This document shows, in pieces, positions 32,460 to 42,287 of a stretch of 60,253 nucleotides of DNA. The translations under genes were made by a program, and so were the position numbers. Under the pieces are notes generated by a model. The model searched no databases, was not told the origin of the DNA, and worked only from the letters and a program-made list of their open reading frames with translations. Within the stretch, counting starts at the first letter, position 1. Each line of letters opens with the position of its first letter. Source of the DNA: Actinomycetota bacterium (GTDB taxonomy: Bacteria; Actinomycetota; Acidimicrobiia; Acidimicrobiales; VFJN01); the NCBI GenBank assembly GCA_009886035.1, contig VFJN01000129.1, forward strand, positions 1-60,253. Direction: 5' to 3'.

Positions 32460-33410
32460 CTAAGGGTAGCGGGCGAGAATCTCACCGGCGGCGCGCCGGC
32501 CGGCGTCAATCAGACCCGGCGGCCCCGTCACCACTTCGGCCTGCGGACCCAGGGCTAGCAATAGCCGCGCCAGCCAAGGTTCGGCGGTCACCGCCACGGT
32601 CACCCGCTGACGTCCATCCGGTCGCGTTTCTACCGATTCCATCGGGTAGGCCTCGATCACCCAAGCCGCCGCAGGGTCCAGATCCAAGACAACACGCGGG
32701 TCGCTGGCATCGGGTTCGAACAGTCTCCACTCCTCCATCGCCGGCGGCGCCACGAAGGTGTCGTCCAGGAGGGTGGCCGAAACGATCCGGTCCACTCGGA
32801 AGCGTCGGTCAGCCTCGGCCTGGTGGCAATAGGCCAGCAGGTAGAGGCTGCCGTCTTGGGCCTCCACCAGATAGGGGTTCACGTTGCGTTGCGTACGGGC
32901 GTCTCGGGCAAAGGAGTAGTAATCGAGGTGCAACTGCCTCTGCTCACTCACGCCCCGGCGCAGGAGGTCAAGAACCTCCACCCCCGCCGCACCGAGATCC
33001 ACCTCCAGCACTTGGCTCACATCCACCCCGAGCACGCCGGCCAACTTGCGCACCCCCCGCCCCAGGGGACCGTCGGGCTCGGCGCCGGGCAGGGCCAGCA
33101 CCGAGGCTCCGGCGGTGAGTAGGGCTACAGCCTGGTCGGGGGTGAGGCGTTGTGGCTTGCCGAATACTTCCGCAAAGCGGATCCAGACGCGGTCTCCTTC
33201 CTGCTTCACATCGATCAGGGCATCGGGGGTGTAGGGCGGCAGTCCCACCAACCAGATCACCTCGAGATCGGCCGCCAGTTGCTCGGGAGTGACCTCGAAG
33301 CGAGCGCATACCTCACTGGTGAGCGGGCCATCCTGGGCCACGATCCACGGCACCATGGCCAGCAGTCGCTGCATTCGCGCCGCCGCCCCCCCGTTCGCCG
33401 CTTTACTCAT
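32460..33410 (-). CDS. pafC: WYL-domain transcriptional regulator PafC
   Basis: A 316-aa protein with an N-terminal helix-turn-helix part (MQRLLAMVPWIVAQDGPLTSEVCARF), a central WYL domain (RQLHLDYYSFARDARTQRNVNPYLVEAQDG) and the C-terminal WCX extension. PafB and PafC together form the transcription activator of the LexA-independent DNA-damage response in mycobacteria. The ATG overlaps the pafB stop by four bases, as expected for subunits made together. Lies between pafB and lepB on the same strand. Confidence 0.94.
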   Translation of the reverse strand: MSKAANGGAAARMQRLLAMVPWIVAQDGPLTSEVCARFEVTPEQLAADLEVIWLVGLPPYTPDALIDVKQEGDRVWIRFAEVFGKPQRLTPDQAVALLTAGASVLALPGAEPDGPLGRGVRKLAGVLGVDVSQVLEVDLGAAGVEVLDLLRRGVSEQRQLHLDYYSFARDARTQRNVNPYLVEAQDGSLYLLAYCHQAEADRRFRVDRIVSATLLDDTFVAPPAMEEWRLFEPDASDPRVVLDLDPAAAWVIEAYPMESVETRPDGRQRVTVAVTAEPWLARLLLALGPQAEVVTGPPGLIDAGRRAAGEILARYP

Positions 33411-34330
33411 GTGATGCCCCTCAACCAGAGGATCAGATCCTCGCGCAACTCCACCGGCGACAAGATCTCCGCGTGGTCAAGAAACGACAGGACGAAGGAT
33501 CGAAAGGCGCTGCGGTGGTTGACCGGCAGGTCGATCACCACCGACCCATCCTCGGCCACCTCCACGATGCGATCGGGGCCGAAGTGTTGCAACGCCCATT
33601 GGGCGGGCGGGCCCCCGATACGGAGCCGAGCCACGATTGGTTCATCGTCCCCCAACTCCCACGGCCCCTCCGCTCGCCCCTGGAGCGGCGCTCGCGGGGC
33701 CAGAAAGGCGGGCCCATCGGTGGGGACGACCGTGCCCTGGATGCGCCCCAGGCGAAAGTTGCGTTCGGCCTCACGGAAATGGTCGTAACCCGTCAGATAC
33801 CAGCGCCCCCGCAGAAATTCGAGCCGATACGGATCGATCGTGCGGTCCTGGTCGCCGTAGCGCATGGTCACCGGCGTGCGACTGGCCACCGCCGCAAACA
33901 GGCAGGCCAGATTAGGATCGGCCGGCAAGGGCGCCACGCGCACCCCGATGTCGGAAGCCCCCGCCGCCACGAGCCCCCCCAACTTCAAGAGCCCGGCGGT
34001 GGCGGAAAGACCCTCTACCTGCACCGCCGAGGCGGCGAGGTGCAAGGCGCCGAGTTCATCAATGGTGAGGCCGGGATCCCGCAGGGCGTACTCCTCCGGC
34101 GGAATCCGGTAGCCGTCTACGGGGGGGAGTTTCCCGGGAACCGACGCCAGCCGCAACGGGATCCCCATCGCCCGGAGCTCATCCTTGTCGCGTTCAAACG
34201 CCCGCCGGAAGGCCACCACGTCGTCGGGGTAATCCAGTGCGGTCTGGATTTGCTCGGCCGACACCGGTAAAGAAGCGTTGAGAAGCAGAGCGGTCAGGTT
34301 CAACAGGCGTTCCAACTTCGGACTCGACAC
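33407..34330 (-). CDS. pafB: WYL-domain transcriptional regulator PafB
   Basis: A 307-aa partner of PafC. The N-terminal HTH region is SSPKLERLLNLTALLLNASLPVSAEQIQ, and the WYL core includes TPVTMRYGDQDRTIDPYRLEFLRGRWYLTGYDHF near 190. The start is GTG at 34330. It is the first of the pafB-pafC pair and follows the DUF3866 gene after 18 bases. Gene order pafA ... pafB-pafC is the same as in mycobacteria, apart from the inserted DUF3866 gene. Confidence 0.94.
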   Translation of the reverse strand: MSSPKLERLLNLTALLLNASLPVSAEQIQTALDYPDDVVAFRRAFERDKDELRAMGIPLRLASVPGKLPPVDGYRIPPEEYALRDPGLTIDELGALHLAASAVQVEGLSATAGLLKLGGLVAAGASDIGVRVAPLPADPNLACLFAAVASRTPVTMRYGDQDRTIDPYRLEFLRGRWYLTGYDHFREAERNFRLGRIQGTVVPTDGPAFLAPRAPLQGRAEGPWELGDDEPIVARLRIGGPPAQWALQHFGPDRIVEVAEDGSVVIDLPVNHRSAFRSFVLSFLDHAEILSPVELREDLILWLRGIT

Positions 34331-34348
34331 CTGCGGGAGGTTAGCCAG

Positions 34349-35347
34349 TCATAGCAGCGACGCGGCGAGGGTCCCCGCCGCCCCCGCCGCCGCGAAGAAG
34401 AGCGGATCCGCCGCCGGGCCACGCCCCATCGTGGTCACTTCCAGGCCGGCCTCGGCGAGTTGTGCCGGAATGTCTGGGGGGGGAACCTCCCGCACGTCGT
34501 GGCGATCATGGACGAACGCCCCCGGGAAGGGCGACGCCACCAGCACTGATGATCGGGTGAGGTCGAGCGCCGTGCGGCTGTGGTGGCTCACCCCCTGGTG
34601 GCGTTCCCGTTCGTCGCCGTCGGACATCCGCAACGCCGCAATGGGGCGCCCACCCAGGGCGGCGGCCGCGTCCAGGATGGCCGCTACCTCCAGTGAGGAT
34701 GTGCCCAAGGTCGAGCCGGTGCCCACCACTCCGGGCCCCATCGCCACGATGGCCACATCGGCGCCCACCACATGACGGGCCAGGGCGAGAGCCGACGGCA
34801 CCGACACCGCTTCCAGATCGCCGCCAAAGGCCTGTCCCGCCGTGATGGTCGTCGCCACCAACCCCGATGCCACCAATCCCGCCACCAGGTCCGACAGCGC
34901 GATCGGCAATGCGGCGCCGTCGGTCATCACATAGGCAATCCGAGCGGTGGGTACCGCCGCCCGGACCGCCACCGCGATGCACGGGACCTGACTATGCAGA
35001 CCCCCCACCACCACGGGCATCCCCTCGAGGGAACTGGGGATGTCGGGATGGTGCTCCTCGGCGCTGCCGGCATCCACCTGGAGGCTCGTGTAGCGCAACT
35101 TCATGATGTGGCCCGGGCCGGGCTCATGAAATTCCTGGCGGGCCAGATTCCAATGCACGATGTGCCAACCCCCGGTGCCGAGGTGGAGGTCCACCGCGGT
35201 GGTGTTGAGCACCACGGCATCGCCGACCGCCACCGAGCCGATGAGTTGGGTGAGCACATAGGCCCGCCCGTAGGTGGTCTCCACCCGCTGGAGGCCGGGC
35301 CGTTCCGACAGGAGAGCGGTCACTACCCCAGTGCGGAAGGAGGGCAC
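34349..35347 (-). CDS. DUF3866 family protein
   Basis: A 332-aa protein whose N-terminus (PSFRTGVVTALLSERPGLQRVETTYGRAYVLTQLIG) and GTGGWHIVHWNLARQEF block are typical of DUF3866, an actinobacterial family of unknown function often found near pafA. Later blocks are GPGHIMKLRYTSLQVDAGS, MPVVVGGLHSQVPCIAVAV and VVGADVAIVAMGPGVVGTGSTLG. The GTG at 35347 lies four bases after the pafA stop and opens the conserved N-terminus; the longer frame reads inside pafA. Position suggests a link to pupylation or the same stress regulon, without direct evidence. Confidence 0.88.
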   Translation of the reverse strand: MPSFRTGVVTALLSERPGLQRVETTYGRAYVLTQLIGSVAVGDAVVLNTTAVDLHLGTGGWHIVHWNLARQEFHEPGPGHIMKLRYTSLQVDAGSAEEHHPDIPSSLEGMPVVVGGLHSQVPCIAVAVRAAVPTARIAYVMTDGAALPIALSDLVAGLVASGLVATTITAGQAFGGDLEAVSVPSALALARHVVGADVAIVAMGPGVVGTGSTLGTSSLEVAAILDAAAALGGRPIAALRMSDGDERERHQGVSHHSRTALDLTRSSVLVASPFPGAFVHDRHDVREVPPPDIPAQLAEAGLEVTTMGRGPAADPLFFAAAGAAGTLAASLL

Positions 35348-35351
35348 AGGA

Positions 35352-36710
35352 CTAGAGCGACGCGATGAGCTTCTCGACGCGCTCGTCACGCGACCGGAAG
35401 GGGTCTTTGCACAGGACGGTGCGCTGGGCCTGATCGTTGAGCTTGAGGTGCATCCAATCGACCGTGTAATCCCTCTTGCTCTCCTTGGCCCGGCGGATGA
35501 ATTCACCCCGAAGTCGAGCGCGCGTGGTCTGCGGGGGCGTCTCCACCGCTTCGTCGATGGCGGCATCGGTACAGACCCGCGTCACCATGCCGGCGTCCTG
35601 CATCTTGTAAAACAGCCCCCGGGAGCGGCTGATGTCGTGATATTGCAGGTCCACCAGCGCCACCTTGGGATCGGTAAGGGCTAGGTCGTGCTTGGCCCGG
35701 TAGCCCTCAATGAGCTTGTGCTTGATCACCCAATCACATTCCTGGTCGAGCTCCATCGGATCGCGCTCGATGGTGGTGACGCAGTGCTCCCACATTTGCA
35801 GGGCTTGCTTCTCCTGCGGCGTGAAGTCTTTAGTCTCCGCGTACTTGAGGGCCTTGGCGAGGTACTCGCTTTGGATATCGAGGGCCGACAACTCCCGGCC
35901 ATTGGCAAGGCGCACCTTGCGACGACAGGTGGGATCGTGACTGATTTCCCGGATGGCCCGAATGGGGTTCTCAAGCGTGAGGTCGCGCAGCACCTGGCCG
36001 GGATCTTCCAGCATGCGCAGGAGAATCCCGGTGGCCCCCACTTTCAAGAACGTGGCGTATTCGCTCATGTTGGAATCGCCCACGATGACATGAAGGCGCC
36101 GATACCGTTCGGCATCGGCATGGGGCTCGTCCCGGGTATTGATGATCGGCCTACTGCGGGTGGTGGCCGAGCTAACCCCTTCCCAGATGTGCTCGGCGCG
36201 CTGGGAGATGCAATACATCGCCCCGCGAGCGGTCTGCAGCACCTTCCCGGCCCCGGCGTAGATCTGCCGGGACACGAAGAAGGGGATGAGTACCTCGGCG
36301 TAGTGAGCGAAATCATCGCGTCGGGAGGTGAGGTAGTTCTCGTGGCAGCCGTAACTGTTGCCCGCCGAATCGGTGTTGTTCTTGAAGAGGTAGATCACCC
36401 CTCGGATCCCCTCTTCCTCGAGGCGTTGCTCTGCCGAGGCCAGCAGTTGTTCGAGAATGCGCTCCCCCGCTTTGTCGTGGGTCACCAGGTCGAGGACCGA
36501 GTCACACTCGGCGGTGGCGTATTCAGGGTGCGACCCGACGTCGAGATAGAGCCGAGACCCGTTAGCCAAGAACACATTGCTGCTGCGGCCCCAGGACACC
36601 ACCCGACGGAACAGGTAGCGGGCCACCTCATCGGGGCTCAAACGGCGCTGACCCCGAAAGGTGCAGGTCACCCCATACTCGTTCTCCAGCCCGAAGATCC
36701 GCCGCTCCAT
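35352..36710 (-). CDS. pafA: Pup-protein ligase PafA
   Basis: A 452-aa carboxylate-amine ligase of the glutamine-synthetase-like superfamily that attaches the C-terminal glutamate of Pup to substrate lysines using ATP. It starts with [18 protein letters not shown], where the Glu residues bind Mg-[49 protein letters not shown] and the C-terminal [14 protein letters not shown] are diagnostic. It shares these blocks with Dop but lacks the extra loop. Length matches M. tuberculosis PafA. It is followed by DUF3866 and lies 25 bases after prcA. Confidence 0.97.
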   Translation of the reverse strand: MERRIFGLENEYGVTCTFRGQRRLSPDEVARYLFRRVVSWGRSSNVFLANGSRLYLDVGSHPEYATAECDSVLDLVTHDKAGERILEQLLASAEQRLEEEGIRGVIYLFKNNTDSAGNSYGCHENYLTSRRDDFAHYAEVLIPFFVSRQIYAGAGKVLQTARGAMYCISQRAEHIWEGVSSATTRSRPIINTRDEPHADAERYRRLHVIVGDSNMSEYATFLKVGATGILLRMLEDPGQVLRDLTLENPIRAIREISHDPTCRRKVRLANGRELSALDIQSEYLAKALKYAETKDFTPQEKQALQMWEHCVTTIERDPMELDQECDWVIKHKLIEGYRAKHDLALTDPKVALVDLQYHDISRSRGLFYKMQDAGMVTRVCTDAAIDEAVETPPQTTRARLRGEFIRRAKESKRDYTVDWMHLKLNDQAQRTVLCKDPFRSRDERVEKLIASL

Positions 36711-36735
36711 GCGGTCAACCTAACCGGGGGGAACC

Positions 36736-37416
36736 TCAAGCAGTGAGCATCCCGGAGAGGTCGCGGTCGTCGAGGCGACGAAAGGCCCGACGCCCGTTCC
36801 CCCGGGCGAGAACAGCCACCTCGAGTTCGGGGCCGGTGAGGATGCGATCCGGGCCGGCCAGCGCCGACACGGCGGCATGTAGCGCGCCGGCGAGATCCAG
36901 GCCGGGCTCATAGGCCGCTTCGAGCCTCGTGCCAATGGCCTCGGCGTCGCCCCCGATCACGCTGTACCGGTCCTCATCCACCACACTGCCGTCGTAGAGG
37001 ATGTGGAAGACCTGGTCGTCCCCCGGATCGAGCCCTACCTCGGCCACCAGGATCTCCACCTCCATTGGCTTCATCTCGTGGGTGAAGATCTGCCCCAACA
37101 TCTGGGCGTAGGCATTCGCCAGGCTGCGGGCATCCACATCCTCCCGGCTGTATTGAAAGCCTTTGAGGTCGGCGTGACGCACGCCGGCGATGCGCAACTG
37201 GTCGAACTCGTTGTACTTCCCCACGCCCGCGAAGGCGATGCGGTCGTAGATTTCGCTCACCTTGTGCAGCGTGGCCGATGAATTTTCCGCCACGACCAAA
37301 ATACCGTCGAGGTAGAGCACCGCCACGGCACTGCGGCCCCGGGCGATCCCCTTGCGGGCGTAGTCGGCCCGGTCTTTCATCACCTGCTCGGGCGCAACGT
37401 AGAAGGGCATGCTCAT
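36736..37416 (-). CDS. prcA: 20S proteasome alpha subunit
   Basis: A 226-aa protein. The start MSMPFYVAPEQVMKDRADYARKGIARGRS is the actinobacterial PrcA gate/first helix, and VLYLDGILVVAENSS plus DRIAFAGVGKYNEFDQLR are core strands. Alpha subunits form the outer rings and the gate that ARC opens. The ATG at 37416 has GGAGG nine bases upstream and overlaps the prcB stop (37413-37416); the longer frame is out of character. Gene order prcB-prcA is standard. Confidence 0.96.
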   Translation of the reverse strand: MSMPFYVAPEQVMKDRADYARKGIARGRSAVAVLYLDGILVVAENSSATLHKVSEIYDRIAFAGVGKYNEFDQLRIAGVRHADLKGFQYSREDVDARSLANAYAQMLGQIFTHEMKPMEVEILVAEVGLDPGDDQVFHILYDGSVVDEDRYSVIGGDAEAIGTRLEAAYEPGLDLAGALHAAVSALAGPDRILTGPELEVAVLARGNGRRAFRRLDDRDLSGMLTA

Positions 37417-38195
37417 GCCGACGCACCTCCGGCCACGATCGCCTCGACGCAACGGCGTAATTCCGCGTCATCCACCTGCTCGTAGCCTGCCACCGTGATG
37501 GTGGCCACGATCGGGAAAATGCCCCGGACCAGGTCGGGGCCGCCGGTGGCCGAATCTTCTTCGGCTGCCCGATACAAGGCGTTTACCACCAGATCGATCG
37601 CCGCCTCGCGGGAAAGATCAGGGTGGAAACCGAGTTTGACCACGGTGCTGGCATGCAGGCTGCCGGAGCCGGAAGAGACGTAGTCCGTCTCCTCGTAGCG
37701 GCCACCGGTCACGTCGTATTGGAACAGACGGCCGGTGTTCCTTCGCTGGTCGAAGCCCCCGAACAGCGGGACGACCGCCAGTCCCTGCATCGCGGCAGGG
37801 AGGTTGCTCCTCACCATTCCACTCAACTGGTTCGCTTTGCCCTCGAGGCTGAGGACACTGCCTTCCACCTTCTCGTAATGCTCCAGTTGGAGTTGAAACA
37901 GTTTCACCATTTCGATGGCGGGCCCGGCGGCACCGGCGATGGCCACCCCGCTGAAGCGGTCGGCGGGAAACACCTTCTCCATCGTCTTGTGGGAGATGAG
38001 GTTTCCGGAGGTGGCCCGACGGTCGCCCGCCATCACCACGCCGTCGGCGTAGCGCACCCCCAGCACCGTGGTGCCGTGGGTAATGGTGAGGTCGTGGCCG
38101 CCATTGGGCAAGGCGTCGGTGGGACGCACACGCCGGAGCAAATCCGCGAAACTGGGCCCGGGGTCGTCCGAGGAGGAGAAGATCGGCAGCGTCAT
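37413..38195 (-). CDS. prcB: 20S proteasome beta subunit
   Basis: A 260-aa protease subunit. A propeptide of 41 residues precedes the conserved processing site HG|TTVLGVRYADGVVMAGDRRAT; Thr42 becomes the catalytic N-terminal threonine. The catalytic Asp/Lys environment is seen in AGDRRATSG and KVFPADRF. It forms the inner rings of the core particle. ATG at 38195. Overlaps prcA by four bases and is 73 bases downstream of pup, the gap being long enough to hold a separate promoter. Confidence 0.97.
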   Translation of the reverse strand: MTLPIFSSSDDPGPSFADLLRRVRPTDALPNGGHDLTITHGTTVLGVRYADGVVMAGDRRATSGNLISHKTMEKVFPADRFSGVAIAGAAGPAIEMVKLFQLQLEHYEKVEGSVLSLEGKANQLSGMVRSNLPAAMQGLAVVPLFGGFDQRRNTGRLFQYDVTGGRYEETDYVSSGSGSLHASTVVKLGFHPDLSREAAIDLVVNALYRAAEEDSATGGPDLVRGIFPIVATITVAGYEQVDDAELRRCVEAIVAGGASA

Positions 38196-38268
38196 ACGAC
38201 GGGAAGGCTAGTCAGGCCGGCCTGCACCCGGATCCACACTCTCATCCACCGCATCGGGACGGGAGAAT

Positions 38269-38463
38269 TCACTCCCCGCCCTTTTGCACATACGACTTGA
38301 CGAACTCCTCGGCGTTGGTCTCGAGCACCTCGTCGATCTCGTCAAGGAGATCATCCAGTTCGCCCTTGATCTTCTCTCCCGATTCAGACGTAGCCGGAAC
38401 CGGCTCCACGACCTCGTCGGACTTCGTCGGCGCTTGCTTCTTCATCTGTTCACGTTCGGCCAT
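38269..38463 (-). CDS. pup: prokaryotic ubiquitin-like protein Pup, ending in GGE
   Basis: A 64-aa, acidic, disordered tag. The helical part that binds ARC is KIKGELDDLLDEIDEVLETN (33-52), and the C-terminal FVKSYVQKGGE follows. The last residue is encoded as Glu, not Gln as in M. tuberculosis, so PafA could use it without prior deamidation by Dop. The ATG at 38463 lies 15 bases after the dop stop. Order dop-pup-prcB-prcA is conserved with mycobacteria. Confidence 0.97.
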   Translation of the reverse strand: MAEREQMKKQAPTKSDEVVEPVPATSESGEKIKGELDDLLDEIDEVLETNAEEFVKSYVQKGGE

Positions 38464-38478
38464 GGTTACCTCCTCGTC

Positions 38479-39990
38479 CTACCGCTCGAGTTTCTGGAGT
38501 AATTCGAGGGCACTGTCACAACTGTCGATGAGGCTACCCACGTGGGCCTCCGTTCCGCGCAGCGGTTCCATCATTGGCACCCGACGGAGCGGATCCCCAC
38601 CAATATCGAACACCAGCGAATCCCAGTTGGCCGCCACCACACTCTGTGGCCAGCGTTGCAGACACCGACCCCTGAAGTAGGCGCGGGTATCCAGCGGCGG
38701 GTGCATCATGGCCGCTTCCACCTCGGCATCGCTCACGATCCGTTCGAGGCCCACACGCGCCGCCAGGGACTTATCGGGCCGCAGATCGTGGTACTGCAAA
38801 TCCATGGCGGCGAGCCGGGCATCGTCCCAGCGGAGATCATGGCGCTCCCGATAACCATTCAACACTCGGTGTTTCGCCACCCAATCCACCGTGGTGGCCA
38901 GCGACGACAGGTCCGATTCGAGACCGGTGAGCACCGCTTCCCAGCGCCGCAGCACCTCCCTGCCCACCTCCTCGCCCCCGATGCACTCGAGGCCGCGTTC
39001 CTGCGCATAGAGGTCGGCGCGCCGATAGAGCTCCCATTGCGCTTCCAGGGCCGTCATCGAGGTGCCATCCGCCAGATCAAACGGCCGCCGAAGGGTCAGG
39101 TCGTAGGACACGTGGCGCAACGTCTGGACCGGCCGAGCGGGAAGGAGATCCCGCGAGAGCCAATCATCTTCGATCATGCACAGCACGAGGGCGGTGGTGC
39201 CCACCTTGAGAAAGGTAGCCACCTCCGAGAGATTCGCATCCCCCACGATCACGTGCAGCCGACGGTACTTCTGGGGATCGGCGTGGGGCTCGTCGCGGGT
39301 ATTCACGATCGGCCGCTTGAGGGTGGTCTCGAGCCCGACCTCCTCCTCGAAGAAATCGGCCCGCTGGGTGATCTGGTACGGCACCTCCGCACTGGTCAGA
39401 CCAGCAGCCTCCGTGCCAACCTTGCCGGCCCCGGTGTAGATCTGTCGGGTAATGAAGTGCGGCATCACCTGAGCCACGATCTGAGCGAAGGGCACCGCCC
39501 GGTCCACCAAATAGTTTTCATGGGTGCCGTAACTGTTGCCCTTGCGATCCGAGTTGTTCTTGTAGACCACGATTTCCTGGCCGTCGGGCAGTAAGGCGGC
39601 CGCCGCCTCCATCGACCGCTGCAGGATGCGCTCGGCGGCCCGATCGAACACCACGATCGACCGGGGATCGGCACATTCCGGCGTCGACAACTCGGGGTGG
39701 GCGTGGTCGACGTAATAGCGAGCGCCGTTGGTGAGCACCGCATTCACGAGGTGGGTTTCCACCTCCGGCGGAAACTGCCCCTCGATGCTGTACCCCCGGG
39801 CATCGTTGCCGGGATGTTCGTCTTCGAAGTCCCATCCGGTACGCGGCGACGCCGAGGCCGTGCCGGACCGGGCCAGTTCCTGGATGTAGGCGTTGATCAG
39901 GACAGAGGAAGCGGCGATGGGATTCGACTCGCCCCCACGAATGATGATCCCGTACTCGGTCTCTACGCCGAGCACCTTGCGAATCGCCAC
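38479..39990 (-). CDS. dop: depupylase / Pup deamidase Dop
   Basis: A 503-aa homologue of PafA. It starts MAIRKVLGVETEYGIIIRGG, has NSDRKGNSYGTHENYLVDR near 170, [27 protein letters not shown], and the C-terminal QSVVAANWDSLVFDIGGDPLRRVPM. The extra stretch after the first strands (RTGWDFEDEHPGNDARGYSIEGQFPPE) is the Dop-specific loop. Dop removes Pup from substrates and, where Pup ends in Gln, deamidates it. Since Pup here already ends in Glu, Dop is probably needed only for removal and Pup recycling. Confidence 0.97.
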   Translation of the reverse strand: MAIRKVLGVETEYGIIIRGGESNPIAASSVLINAYIQELARSGTASASPRTGWDFEDEHPGNDARGYSIEGQFPPEVETHLVNAVLTNGARYYVDHAHPELSTPECADPRSIVVFDRAAERILQRSMEAAAALLPDGQEIVVYKNNSDRKGNSYGTHENYLVDRAVPFAQIVAQVMPHFITRQIYTGAGKVGTEAAGLTSAEVPYQITQRADFFEEEVGLETTLKRPIVNTRDEPHADPQKYRRLHVIVGDANLSEVATFLKVGTTALVLCMIEDDWLSRDLLPARPVQTLRHVSYDLTLRRPFDLADGTSMTALEAQWELYRRADLYAQERGLECIGGEEVGREVLRRWEAVLTGLESDLSSLATTVDWVAKHRVLNGYRERHDLRWDDARLAAMDLQYHDLRPDKSLAARVGLERIVSDAEVEAAMMHPPLDTRAYFRGRCLQRWPQSVVAANWDSLVFDIGGDPLRRVPMMEPLRGTEAHVGSLIDSCDSALELLQKLER

Positions 39991-40042
39991 CCTTCGACCC
40001 TAGCCCCGCCCTCCCAAAGCCCTGACGCCATGGCGCCGACGA

Positions 40043-41800
40043 TCAGAGGTATTGGCCGGTGGTAACCCGCTCGATGGACCGACCGCCGCTCGGGGTCTCC
40101 TCGCTGGCGTGCTGGACGATGGTGCGCACGTAGACGATGCGCTCGCCCTTCTTCCCGGAGATCTTGGCCCAGTCGTCAGGGTTAGTGGTGTTGGGGAGAT
40201 CCTCGTGCTCCTTGTACTCCTGATGGATGGACTCCATGAGGTCCTCCACCCTGATGCCCCGGGTGCCGCCGCTCAAGACCCGCTTGATGGCCAGTTTCTT
40301 CGCCCGTCGCACAATGTTTTCGATCATGGCTCCCGAGGAGAAGTCTTTGAAGTACATCACTTCCTTATCGCCGTTCTGGTACGTGACCTCCAGGAACTGA
40401 TTGGCCTCGTCGGTGCGGTACATCTCGGCGGCGGTCGCCTCGATCATGGCCTGCACCGCCTTGGCCGGATCGCCGCCACCGAGCCCGGCGACCGTGTCGG
40501 CGTCGAGCGGGAGATCGGTGGTGAGGTAGCGGGCAAAAATCTGGGCGGCGGCCTGTTCGGTGGGGCGCTCGATCTTGATCTTCACGTCGAGGCGACCGGG
40601 GCGCAGGATGGCGGGGTCAATGAGGTCCTCCCGGTTGGAGGCTCCAATGATGATCACGTTCTTGAGCGTCTCCACCCCGTCGATCTCCACGAGGAGCTGC
40701 GGCACGATGGTGCTCTCCATATCGGAACTGATTCCGGTGCCGCGAGTACGGAACATCGAATCCATCTCGTCGAAGAAGATGATGACCGGCCAGCCCTCTT
40801 CAGACTTCTCCCGCGCCCGCTGGAACACGAGACGAATCTGGCGCTCCGTCTCCCCCACGTACTTATTGAGCAACTCGGGGCCTTTGATGTTGAAAAAGTA
40901 AGACTTGGCAGAGTCCACGCCGACGGTGGCGGCCACCTTCTTGGCCAGGCTGTTGGCCACGGCCTTGGCGATGAGGGTCTTGCCACACCCCGGCGGGCCG
41001 TAGAGAAGAATTCCCTTGGGCGCGGGCAGTTTGTGTTCGGCAAAGAGGTCCTGGTGGAGGAAGGGCAACTCCACCGCGTCGGCGATCTGCTCAATCTGCT
41101 CGTCGAGCCCTCCGATGTCCTCGTAGGCGATGTCCGGCACCTCTTCCAAGGCCAGATCCTCCACCTCCGGCCGCGGCAACTTCTCCGTTACCAGGCCCGA
41201 GCGCGGGTCCAGCAACACGGTGTCGCCGTTGCGCAGTTTGACGTCGCGCAAATCGTCGAGAAGTTCCACCACCCGCTCCTCGTCGGCCCGACCCACGATG
41301 AGGGCGCGCCGCTCATCGAGGCGCTCTTTGAACACCACCACCTCACCGGTCATGTCACCCCCGCGCGACAGAACCACGTTCAGCGATTCGTTGAGCACCA
41401 CCTCCGCGCCGCGCGGCAGGGGGTCGTTGCCCAACTCCGGATGGATCGCCACTCGCACCTTGCGACCCCCCGTGAATACGTCGACGGTTCCGTCCTCGTT
41501 GTGGCCCACGATGGTGCCGTAGGCCGACGGCGGCTGGGTGAGTTTGTCCACTTCCTCGCGCAAAGCTGCGATGTGGTCGCGTGCCTCCCGGAGCGTGTAC
41601 GTGAGTTTCTCGTTCTGTGACACCGCCTGAGCCAGTTGGCCCTTTGTCTCCAAGAGACGTTCCTCGAGGGTGCGCACCCGCTTGGGGGCATCCTGCAGAC
41701 GCCGCCGGAGGGAAAGCACCTCTTCCTCCAGGGTCCGGGCGTGCTCGGTCAGTTCTGCCAGTTCGGCCTCACCGCTGCGCAGTTCCTCGGATTCGTCCAC
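40043..41800 (-). CDS. arc: proteasome-associated AAA ATPase ARC/Mpa
   Basis: A 585-aa hexameric unfoldase. Residues 1-75 form the coiled coil that captures Pup, and two OB-like domains follow ([22 protein letters not shown] and later). The AAA module has Walker A GPPGCGKT, Walker [12 protein letters not shown] and the second region of homology with [14 protein letters not shown]. The C-terminus ends GQYL, the gate-opening tail for the 20S core. GTG at 41800 is taken as start: GGAAGG lies ten bases before it but almost touches the alternative GTG at 41809. It ends 52 bases upstream of dop. The ferredoxin gene diverges from it across about 180 bases. Confidence 0.96.
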   Translation of the reverse strand: MDESEELRSGEAELAELTEHARTLEEEVLSLRRRLQDAPKRVRTLEERLLETKGQLAQAVSQNEKLTYTLREARDHIAALREEVDKLTQPPSAYGTIVGHNEDGTVDVFTGGRKVRVAIHPELGNDPLPRGAEVVLNESLNVVLSRGGDMTGEVVVFKERLDERRALIVGRADEERVVELLDDLRDVKLRNGDTVLLDPRSGLVTEKLPRPEVEDLALEEVPDIAYEDIGGLDEQIEQIADAVELPFLHQDLFAEHKLPAPKGILLYGPPGCGKTLIAKAVANSLAKKVAATVGVDSAKSYFFNIKGPELLNKYVGETERQIRLVFQRAREKSEEGWPVIIFFDEMDSMFRTRGTGISSDMESTIVPQLLVEIDGVETLKNVIIIGASNREDLIDPAILRPGRLDVKIKIERPTEQAAAQIFARYLTTDLPLDADTVAGLGGGDPAKAVQAMIEATAAEMYRTDEANQFLEVTYQNGDKEVMYFKDFSSGAMIENIVRRAKKLAIKRVLSGGTRGIRVEDLMESIHQEYKEHEDLPNTTNPDDWAKISGKKGERIVYVRTIVQHASEETPSGGRSIERVTTGQYL

Positions 41801-41981
41801 GGAGACCACCTTCCAAATGACCGGATACGGCCGAACCTACACCGGTCGCCTCGGTGCGCCACGGACACGCCGCCGCCGGGTCGGCCACCGGGCCCCTGCC
41901 TCACGGTGGGCGGTGTGTCGGGTTTATCGGTGGTTGGGATAGCATGAGAGGGTCCACCAAGCTCTTTGAGGTACATCCCCC

Positions 41982-42218
41982 ATGAAGGTCTGGATCGATC
42001 AAGATCTCTGCACCGGAGACGGTCTTTGCGAAGAGATCGCCCCCACCGTGTTCACGCTCCTCGACGACGGTCTGGCCTACGTGAAAGAAGGCGATAAGAC
42101 CTTCTCGGATCCCGGTGGCGCCGAGGGCATCGCAGTGGTGCCGGCGGGCCAAGAGGAAGCCACCATCGAATCGGCCGAAGAATGCCCGGGCGAGTGCATC
42201 TTCATTGAGGTCGACTGA
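41982..42218 (+). CDS. 3Fe-4S-type ferredoxin
   Basis: A 78-aa acidic ferredoxin. Cys10-x2-Asp13-x2-Cys16 (CTGDGLC) and Cys68-Pro with a further Cys72 (ECPGEC) fit a 3Fe-4S or Asp-ligated 4Fe-4S cluster protein like those serving cytochromes P450. The acidic middle would suit docking to a redox partner. No P450 gene is in the window. A GAGG sequence lies 10 bases before the ATG. The roughly 180-base gap to divergent arc must contain promoters for both, and I could not assign -10/-35 boxes with confidence. Confidence 0.92.
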   Translation: MKVWIDQDLCTGDGLCEEIAPTVFTLLDDGLAYVKEGDKTFSDPGGAEGIAVVPAGQEEATIESAEECPGECIFIEVD

Positions 42219-42287
42219 CCCACCGTCGAGTGCGGGTAAGATAGACACCGTGCCTGATTCACCTATCGCCACTCGCGGGCGGCCCCC

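Noticed and set aside
41801-41981. Promoter boxes in the arc/ferredoxin gap
   Set aside because: Several weak TA-containing hexamers exist, but none has a convincing -35 partner at correct spacing.
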